The notes under the pieces were generated by a model. That model was given only the letters and a program-made list of their open reading frames with translations, made no database searches and was not told the DNA's origin. A DNA stretch of 6,645 bases from an uncultured Anaerolineae bacterium (GTDB taxonomy: Bacteria; Chloroflexota; Anaerolineae; Anaerolineales; Villigracilaceae), in assembly GCA_903882765.1 (NCBI GenBank), contig CAIRYE010000178.1:1-6645 (forward strand). The letters run 5' to 3'. The stretch's first letter is position 1; every line of letters begins with the position of its first letter. Shown piece after piece: positions 1-4,922 of the stretch. The translations under genes and the position numbers were made by a program.

Positions 1-895
1 CCTGAGGCCAGCCCAGAGTAAGGAAGGGACCAGCTGAATCCCACACTTCTTTTACAAAGGAATTGGGAGCTCCATACCGCCAAGCGGAGTGTAATGGATG
101 GATCTGAACCGGAAGAAAATACATTTGAACAGGATCAAGGGAGGTGACGATGGCGCGGGTGATGCTGTGGACATTGAACAAAAAGCCAGCTTTGAATTTC
201 ACTTCAACGACTGGGCTCCATTTCCCAAGTTCCATCTCGATAGATTGGTTATTGATCTTTAGCAAGATCTTTCCATCTGTCTTTGTCTCCAGCGAGAATT
301 CCGCCTTGGACGGAACCATCGCGCCCTTGTCTTTGATGAAGGGTCCATCCAAATAACCCAGCAAGTTGGATCTTTGACCGGTAAGGTGGCCAAATTTCGT
401 TTTCGCTGTCGCGGGAAGGGGTTTGTTCTCACTTGAGAAGAACATACCAACACCAAGTTGTCCGCGAATGTCAGGTGTTCCCAACCCTGGCAGCACATTT
501 ACCGCGGAATCGGGGCTAGACGGGAACATAGCCGGCCACCACAATGCCGTAGCGGGATACCCTTGATCCACAGCTTCTTCAAAAATAGTGTGGGCGTTAT
601 AAGGCCGCACAAACTGTGTACCTAACGCCCCTTTTTTTGTTACTAAAATCGAAACAAACGGAGCGTAGGTTGCGGGATCACGGTGGACAAAATCGAAAAT
701 GCCATGTTCGCCGGGGTCAGCGCCGGTAGCGATGCTGGTCCAGGAGACCTCCGTTTGCGGGGGATTGCTTACCCGAAATGGTGAATATCCACCCATCGCC
801 GCTAGTTTTTGTAAATTAGGCAGTTTACCTTGGCCAACCAAGGTTTTATAGATCGTAGGGTCGAAGGAATCAAAACCCAGTATTAAAGTTCGCAT
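1..895 (-). CDS. Alkaline phosphatase superfamily protein, type I phosphodiesterase/nucleotide pyrophosphatase-like (3' end outside window)
   Basis: The frame opens at ATG 895-893 and stays open for 298 codons to the left edge, so the C-terminal part is missing. The N-terminus MRTLILGFDSFDP carries the first metal-ligand aspartate expected of this superfamily (Asp9). Residues 44-69 read NPPQTEVSW, then SIATG, then DPGEHGIFDF. This matches the nucleophile loop of nucleotide pyrophosphatases, and Thr48 aligns with their catalytic threonine. A GLGTPD motif lies at residues 137-142, as in many bacterial homologues. The family hydrolyses phosphodiester or phosphomonoester bonds with two metal ions; the substrate cannot be told from this part, and the later metal-binding Asp/His residues lie outside. 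No signal peptide is visible, so a cytoplasmic location is inferred. An AGGAA ribosome site (907-911) lies within the end of the preceding small gene, which suggests translational coupling. Confidence 0.85.
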   Translation of the reverse strand, partial: MRTLILGFDSFDPTIYKTLVGQGKLPNLQKLAAMGGYSPFRVSNPPQTEVSWTSIATGADPGEHGIFDFVHRDPATYAPFVSILVTKKGALGTQFVRPYNAHTIFEEAVDQGYPATALWWPAMFPSSPDSAVNVLPGLGTPDIRGQLGVGMFFSSENKPLPATAKTKFGHLTGQRSNLLGYLDGPFIKDKGAMVPSKAEFSLETKTDGKILLKINNQSIEMELGKWSPVVEVKFKAGFLFNVHSITRAIVTSLDPVQMYFLPVQIHPLHSAWRYGAPNSFVKEVWDSAGPFLTLGWPQ

Positions 896-903
896 TCGAT
901 AAA

Positions 904-1074
904 TTATTCCTGAGTTTTTTCGTCGGTTTGTTCGTTCTCCCGGGCTTTACGACGTTGCTTCGCAAAGTAAGCGCGGATACGCCCTGAAAAAGCTAAAATT
1001 ACACCCGAGAGCGCTGTAAACAACGCCGCGAGAATTCCAAATAACATACCACCTGAGTTAGGATCAATATACAT
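904..1074 (-). CDS. Small single-span membrane protein with YIDPNSGGMLF N-terminus
   Basis: This is a 56-residue frame from ATG 1074-1072 to TAA 906-904. An alternative ATG at 1083 would add three residues (MVN), and GTG at 1080 is also in frame; a TAG closes the frame just upstream. I prefer 1074 because AGG (1084-1086) then sits nine bases upstream, whereas it would touch the ATG at 1083. The protein begins MYIDPNSGGMLF, has one hydrophobic helix at about residues 8-30, then a basic stretch (RIRAYFAKQRRKAR) and a charged tail ending EKTQE. The basic flank predicts a cytoplasmic C-terminus. From memory, short proteins with a YIDPGTGS-like start are common uncharacterised membrane proteins, often near phosphodiesterase or polysaccharide genes. 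The stop lies eight bases before the phosphodiesterase start, so the two are almost certainly one operon. No function can be assigned. Confidence 0.75.
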   Translation of the reverse strand: MYIDPNSGGMLFGILAALFTALSGVILAFSGRIRAYFAKQRRKARENEQTDEKTQE

Positions 1075-1165
1075 ATTCACCATCCTGCCATACTATGGCA
1101 ACTAAAAAGAATTGGACTGCCCTCTCTGCCTATTTTTACGCGACAGGTTTGGCTAATAAACAAGT

Positions 1166-1191
1166 TTCGATGACTTAAAGGTCATTACGAA
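1166..1191 (-). repeat. Inverted repeat at the start of the predicted minus-strand leader
   Basis: ATGAC (1170-1174) pairs with GTCAT (1181-1185) across TTAAAG. The outer arms TTCG (1166-1169) and CGAA (1188-1191) can also pair around a two-base bulge. If the promoter at 1203-1232 is right, the repeat covers about +5 to +31 of the transcript. It could be an operator that blocks early elongation or a 5' mRNA hairpin. Its role is inferred from position only. Confidence 0.4.
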
Positions 1192-1202
1192 TTAACTTTA
1201 TA

Positions 1203-1232
1203 ATTATACCAAATTTTCTTTGCATTTTTGAA
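1203..1232 (-). promoter_or_regulatory. Candidate sigma70-type promoter for the small protein/phosphodiesterase operon
   Basis: On the minus strand a perfect TATAAT (plus positions 1203-1208) is preceded by TTCAAA (1227-1232) with an 18-base spacer. The predicted start of transcription is near 1196, which gives a leader of about 120 bases before the small gene. The -35 matches consensus at only four of six positions and AT-rich DNA often gives chance matches, so this is a candidate only. Confidence 0.45.
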
Positions 1233-1257
1233 AGGTAGGATCGTGAAGATTTATTTT

Positions 1258-1289
1258 TAAGTAGAATTTTTATAAAAAACTTCTACTTA
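1258..1289. repeat. 32-bp near-perfect palindrome
   Basis: TAAGTAGAA (1258-1266) is exactly complementary to TTCTACTTA (1281-1289). The spacer contains a second perfect palindrome, TTTTTATAAAAA (1267-1278), followed by two unpaired bases (AC). The whole element is therefore one long hairpin or dyad with a two-base bulge. It is not followed by a T-run on either strand, so a terminator is unlikely. Its centre lies about 77 bases upstream of the predicted minus-strand transcription start, a position where a regulator could bind. Confidence 0.55.
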
Positions 1290-1453
1290 CCCCCGAATGA
1301 AAATTGAGGAGAAAATTCATTTATTTAGAAATTATTGACAAACCAATCCTACATGCTAATGAAAGTACTCGGAATAACTCTTCCTTTTTTGAAGCCACTT
1401 GTTTTGCCAATTGAATCCACAACTTTTTTACCAGTTTTGAAAACCAAATATAT

Positions 1454-1480
1454 GTGCCTTCACTACGTACTGGAAGGCGC
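1454..1480 (+). repeat. Stable hairpin in the kimA upstream region
   Basis: GTGCCTTC (1454-1461) pairs with GAAGGCGC (1473-1480) over eight positions with one T-G wobble. The 11-base loop is ACTACGTACTG, which contains the palindrome TACGTA. No T-run follows on either strand, so it does not look like an intrinsic terminator. It could be part of a structured leader RNA if transcription begins far upstream of kimA, or a protein-binding site. Confidence 0.45.
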
Positions 1481-1528
1481 TGTTGAAAAAGAAAGTTGGT
1501 GGCTTAATGGATAATGTGAAGGAAGAGA

Positions 1529-1552
1529 ACCGATGAGACCCCTAGTATCGGT
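1529..1552 (+). repeat. Hairpin in the kimA upstream region
   Basis: ACCGAT (1529-1534) is exactly complementary to ATCGGT (1547-1552), with a 12-base loop. An alternative, mutually exclusive pairing exists between GACC (1537-1540) and GGTC (1550-1553). Two competing folds in one short stretch could be a switch, but both stems are short enough to occur by chance. Confidence 0.35.
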
Positions 1553-1643
1553 CGGAAATCGTTTACCAAATATGTGTTATGTTTAATTTTTTCTACTTTG
1601 AATGTGCCAGTCTATCGCATTTTACAATTCAAAAATCCTCAAA

Positions 1644-1670
1644 TTTAGGTTTGGAAAAAATTAGTATAAT
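1644..1670 (+). promoter_or_regulatory. Candidate promoter for kimA
   Basis: A perfect -10 hexamer TATAAT (1665-1670) lies 45 bases before the kimA ATG, which predicts a start near 1677 and a leader of about 38 bases. The -35 side is poor: TTTAGG (1644-1649) at a 15-base spacing is the best match I see. An activator or a promoter further upstream may be needed. The ribosome site before the ATG is also weak (GAAAG at 1706-1710). Confidence 0.45.
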
Positions 1671-1714
1671 ATAAAGAACGAACACCACATCATTTAGAAA
1701 ATGTAGAAAGAAGA

Positions 1715-3550
1715 ATGCAAAACTTTCGCGAGTTCCTCACTGGTCCACCCTTACCCACTAAAGAGATCCATCACGAAAAACTAAATAAAATTCGAGCTCT
1801 GGCAGCTTTTTCACCAGACGCGCTATCTTCGATCGCATATGCCAATCATGAGATCTATCTCGGATTGGTGGTTGCCGGTGCGGCAGGGTTAGCATACTCC
1901 TGGCCAATAGCCTTGGGTATCGTAGCATTGATGATCATTGTTGCTATCTCCTACATCCAAGCGATCCCAGCTTACCCCGCTGGGGGTGGTTCTTACACGG
2001 TGGCAAAAGCGAATTTAGGGAAGTTCGCCGGTTTGGTTGCGGCTTCCGCTTTGTTGATCGACTATGTATTAACAGCTGCTGTGAGCCTTACAGCAGGCGT
2101 AGCTGCCATTTCCTCAGCCATTCCGCAGCTTTGGCCATACCGTGTACCGTTGGCCCTCTTTTTCCTGGTGCTGATAACGCTTGCCAACTTGCGAGGGTTA
2201 CGCGAATCGGGGAGTCTGATGGCGGTCCCGGTTTATTTTTTCATTCTGTGCTACATGGTAATGATCGTTATAGGGTTATTCCAAGCCTTTACCATTGGAC
2301 CCAATAATTTCCAGCTTCCAAAAACAGCAATCACAACCCCCGTTTCAATATATATCCTACTGCACACCTTCGCCTCAGGGTGCACCGCACTGACCGGAAT
2401 TGAGGTCATTAGTAATGGCGTCCCAGCATTTAAGCAACCACAAGTGAAAAATGCTCGTATAACAATGATCGTTATGGCATTATTAATGGGCGGGTTATTC
2501 ATGGGAACGATCGGTCTAACCCAATTTTTAGGTGTTAGTCCCCTTCAAAATGAGACGATCTTATCCGCTTTATCGCGAAAAATCCTTGGCAGCGGGGTTT
2601 TTTATCTCATGGTTCAGATCTCAACCCTGTTAGTACTATCTATCGCGGCAAATTCGAGTTTTGCTGGATTTCCCCGTCTAGCCTCCGTTTTAGCGCAGGA
2701 TAAATACCTGCCAAACCAATTTGCCCATCTAGGTGATCGACTGGTCTATACCAACGGCATTATCACCCTTTCCGTCCTTACCTCCATCCTGATAATTGCT
2801 TTTTATGGGGATAGCCATTCATTGATCCCACTTTTCGCTGTTGGTGTATTCTTAGCATTTACACTCTCGCAGGCGGGCATGGTTGTTCATTGGGTCAAAA
2901 GTAAAAACTCGCAATGGGTTATCAAGAGCGTGATCAATGGGACTGGCGCGATTGTAACCTTAATAGCGCTTAGTATTATTGCTTATAGTAAATTTTTAGA
3001 TGGTGCCTGGTTGGTGGTGATCCTAATTCCAGCAATGGTGCTCGGTTTTACCCGCATACACGATCACTTTTTAGAATTATCTCGCGAACTAACTTTAAGA
3101 GGAAGGCACCCACCAAACCATACCGATCCTCGACCACGCTTGATCATCCCTATTTCCAGTGTTCATCGCGGAACAGTAAACGCGCTTGAATATGCCCTAT
3201 CGATCACAAACCATGTGACCGCTGTCTATGTGGAAGTGAACCCGGAATTAACCGCGGAGGTACGTGAGGATTGGAAAACCTGGGGGCAGGGGGTAACACT
3301 TGTCGTCGTTCAATCGCCGTTCCGTTCTTTGATCGGTCCCTTCCTCGATTATTTGTTTGAGGCTGATCAGAAAGCTGACGACGGGCAACTTGCTACGGTA
3401 TTACTTCCAGAATTTGTTCCAGTAAAATGGTGGCACCATTTATTACATAACCAAACCGCCACCCTTATTCGGCTGGCATTGTTATACAATCGGCGTAAAC
3501 TTGGCACAACGCGCGCCATCATCGATGTTCCTTTTCAGCTTAAAAAATAG
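1715..3550 (+). CDS. kimA: KimA-type high-affinity potassium importer (KUP/APC superfamily)
   Basis: A 611-residue integral membrane protein, close in length to Bacillus subtilis KimA (formerly YdaO, about 607 residues) and similar to it throughout. About twelve helices span residues 29-450. A soluble C-terminal region at about 473-605, opening RPRLIIPISSVHRGTVNALEYA, resembles the universal-stress-like tail of KimA. KimA imports K+ with protons. Its key residues, recalled as D36, Y43, D117, S125, T230 and E233, correspond here to Asp35 and Tyr42 in FSPDALSSIAY, Asp116 and Ser124 in LLIDYVLTAAVS, and Thr227 and Glu230 in TALTGIE. The IPLFAVGVF motif has Phe374 where Bacillus has tyrosine. Other conserved blocks are YPAGGGSYTVAK (87-98) and LANLRGLRES (156-165). 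The gene is monocistronic, divergent from the phosphodiesterase operon and convergent with the MFS gene. Annotation as 'amino acid permease' would be the usual generic alternative. Confidence 0.85.
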   Translation: MQNFREFLTGPPLPTKEIHHEKLNKIRALAAFSPDALSSIAYANHEIYLGLVVAGAAGLAYSWPIALGIVALMIIVAISYIQAIPAYPAGGGSYTVAKANLGKFAGLVAASALLIDYVLTAAVSLTAGVAAISSAIPQLWPYRVPLALFFLVLITLANLRGLRESGSLMAVPVYFFILCYMVMIVIGLFQAFTIGPNNFQLPKTAITTPVSIYILLHTFASGCTALTGIEVISNGVPAFKQPQVKNARITMIVMALLMGGLFMGTIGLTQFLGVSPLQNETILSALSRKILGSGVFYLMVQISTLLVLSIAANSSFAGFPRLASVLAQDKYLPNQFAHLGDRLVYTNGIITLSVLTSILIIAFYGDSHSLIPLFAVGVFLAFTLSQAGMVVHWVKSKNSQWVIKSVINGTGAIVTLIALSIIAYSKFLDGAWLVVILIPAMVLGFTRIHDHFLELSRELTLRGRHPPNHTDPRPRLIIPISSVHRGTVNALEYALSITNHVTAVYVEVNPELTAEVREDWKTWGQGVTLVVVQSPFRSLIGPFLDYLFEADQKADDGQLATVLLPEFVPVKWWHHLLHNQTATLIRLALLYNRRKLGTTRAIIDVPFQLKK

Positions 3551-3576
3551 AACTATATTCCAAAACATCATGAACC

Positions 3577-3604
3577 AACCTCCAAGGAATTTATCTTGGG
3601 GGTT
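3577..3604 (+). terminator. Probable intrinsic terminator of kimA
   Basis: AACCTCCAAG (3577-3586) pairs with CTTGGGGGTT (3595-3604) over ten positions with one T-G wobble, around an eight-base loop. The stem is followed by TAATATTATC, so the U-tract is short and mixed. It begins 27 bases after the kimA stop. In the other direction no T-run follows, so it is less likely to serve the convergent MFS transcript. Confidence 0.6.
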
Positions 3605-3655
3605 TAATATTATCTAGTCCTACTGGAAGTTGGAAATTTGTCCTTGGTGAGTTGC

Positions 3656-4918
3656 CTAACTATCTATGGTTGTCTGTGGCAAAAAGCGCTCAAGTTTTCC
3701 CAATTTAATGTGTAATGCCAGAAAACACAAAGCCGAAACACCGCACAAGATACCACCGGCGTACCAAAGCAAATTAGGGTTGTAATTATCGAGAATTACA
3801 CCAGCTAACCCTGGGCCAATGGTAGCTGGGATCGCCCAAGTGAGCTCGAACACAGCCATATACCTTCCGCGCAACGCCTCTGGGGCAAACTCAGCGGTTA
3901 GCACTTGCATTGTTGGCATATTGATCATTTCGCCAATGGTGATAATTACAACATTGAGAGCGAACATCCAAAGCACCGAAACAAAACCAAACAGAGCAAA
4001 ACCCACCGCATAAAATAAAGACCCATAAACTAGCATCAGGAAAGGAGCTCGACCTTTGATCAACCGGGAGGTTGAGAATTGGAACAAGATCACTGTGATG
4101 GCACTGGTTGACATTAGCAAGCCATAGCCTTGGGCATTGATGTTGTGAACATCCCGCAAATAAACCGATAGAGAATTGTACATTTGCAAGTAAACGAAAC
4201 CCATAATGATCGACGCGAAGATAAAGGCATTAAAAGCCTTGTCTTTTATGACATCAGCATAACCGATGATCGTTTTCATAAAACTCTCCCCTTGTTCAAT
4301 CTGATGAGCCACTTTTGACTGTGATTCTTTGATAAAGAAGAAAAAGAGAATGGCGACCACGCAGCTAAATACCGCGTCCGTTATAAACAAGGTCATAAAA
4401 CTGCGAGTAGCAAAATAACCACCCACTGTTGGGCCGATCAACCAAGCCAGGTTGGCAACCACCCTTAGGATGCCAAAACCTTCTTGCCTTTTTGTCTCGG
4501 GCAAAATATCCGCGATCATAGCACTATGGGCTGGGCCAGAAATGCTGGAAAGAGTTCCAACCAATACGGCTAACGGATACAATGCCTCTAAGGTGGTGAC
4601 GTAACCCAGTGTGAGGGTGCTTACCGCGGAGAAGACCAATCCAAATAATATGATATTGCGCCGCCCAAACCGATCGGTTAGTGCCCCACCAACAAAACCA
4701 CCGATGAGACCAAAAACCGAAAATAATACAAGCACGATACCAGCGGTAGTCATTCCGACCTGGAATTTTTGGGTTATGTAGAGCGCAAAGAATGGGAATA
4801 ACAGCGTTCCGCCCACCCGATCTACAAATGAGACAACAACAACGATCCAGAATTGTTGAGGAAACTCGTAATATACCGATTTTAAATAACTCCAGCTAAG
4901 TTTTGTCTCTTTTTCCAA
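3656..4918 (-). CDS. MFS transporter, DHA1-like drug:H+ antiporter type
   Basis: A 420-residue protein with about twelve hydrophobic helices in two halves, separated by a charged cytoplasmic loop at about residues 197-228. The loop after helix 2 carries MFS motif A, GALTDRFGRR (78-87), with Asp82 and the arginines intact. Helix 1 has the Asp33-Arg34 pair followed by GG. Helix 5 carries the GPxxGG antiporter signature (motif C) at Gly162-Gly167. Motif C points to proton-driven export rather than uptake; the substrate is unknown. The start is TTG at 4918-4916, chosen because AAGGG (4926-4930) sits seven bases upstream and the preceding gene ends four bases away. It is therefore probably co-translated with the upstream glycosyltransferase. 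Its substrate could be a small molecule, drug or envelope precursor, and the sequence does not decide among these. Confidence 0.85.
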   Translation of the reverse strand: MEKETKLSWSYLKSVYYEFPQQFWIVVVVSFVDRVGGTLLFPFFALYITQKFQVGMTTAGIVLVLFSVFGLIGGFVGGALTDRFGRRNIILFGLVFSAVSTLTLGYVTTLEALYPLAVLVGTLSSISGPAHSAMIADILPETKRQEGFGILRVVANLAWLIGPTVGGYFATRSFMTLFITDAVFSCVVAILFFFFIKESQSKVAHQIEQGESFMKTIIGYADVIKDKAFNAFIFASIIMGFVYLQMYNSLSVYLRDVHNINAQGYGLLMSTSAITVILFQFSTSRLIKGRAPFLMLVYGSLFYAVGFALFGFVSVLWMFALNVVIITIGEMINMPTMQVLTAEFAPEALRGRYMAVFELTWAIPATIGPGLAGVILDNYNPNLLWYAGGILCGVSALCFLALHIKLGKLERFLPQTTIDS

Positions 4919-4922
4919 TCTA

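Larger units (their letters stand above)
1084..1714. other. Divergent intergenic region with inverted repeats, no convincing gene
   Basis: About 630 bases separate the small membrane protein gene (minus) from kimA (plus). The left third holds the minus-strand promoter candidate and the dyads at 1166-1191 and 1258-1289. The middle holds a consensus TTGACA at 1335-1340 without a good -10 partner, and hairpins at 1454-1480 and 1529-1552. The right end holds the TATAAT at 1665-1670. A 53-codon frame at 1353-1514 (+) has no Shine-Dalgarno and is not called. I looked for tRNA features and for the ydaO c-di-AMP riboswitch and recognised neither. Confidence 0.7.

Noticed and set aside
144..498. Open frames at 144-356 (+) and 259-498 (-)
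   Set aside because: Both lie inside the phosphodiesterase-like gene in other frames and have no family-like features.
1306..1417. Strong GAGGAG (1306-1311) followed seven bases later by an ATT-started 32-codon frame
   Set aside because: ATT starts are very rare and the frame ends after 32 codons with no recognisable features. The purine run is probably coincidental.
1353..1514. 53-codon plus-strand frame beginning MLMKVLGITL
   Set aside because: No Shine-Dalgarno lies before either ATG, the composition is ordinary for random AT-rich sequence, and hairpins lie across it. It may be chance; conservation would be needed to call it.
1530..1564. Hammerhead-ribozyme-like core: CGATGAG, a four-pair stem, then GGAAA
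   Set aside because: The invariant CUGAUGA has a C at the U position, an extra G precedes GAAA, and no upstream partner with the UH cleavage site is found for stem III.
1498..1570. tRNA-like D-loop string (GGCTTAATGGATAA) and a later GGTCGGAAATC
   Set aside because: The D-stem arms do not pair, the T-loop lacks GTTCGAATC, and there is no acceptor stem.
1443..1575. Imperfect direct repeat ACCAAATATATGTG / ACCAAATATGTG
   Set aside because: Only two short, unequal copies about 120 bases apart in AT-rich DNA; chance is enough to explain it.
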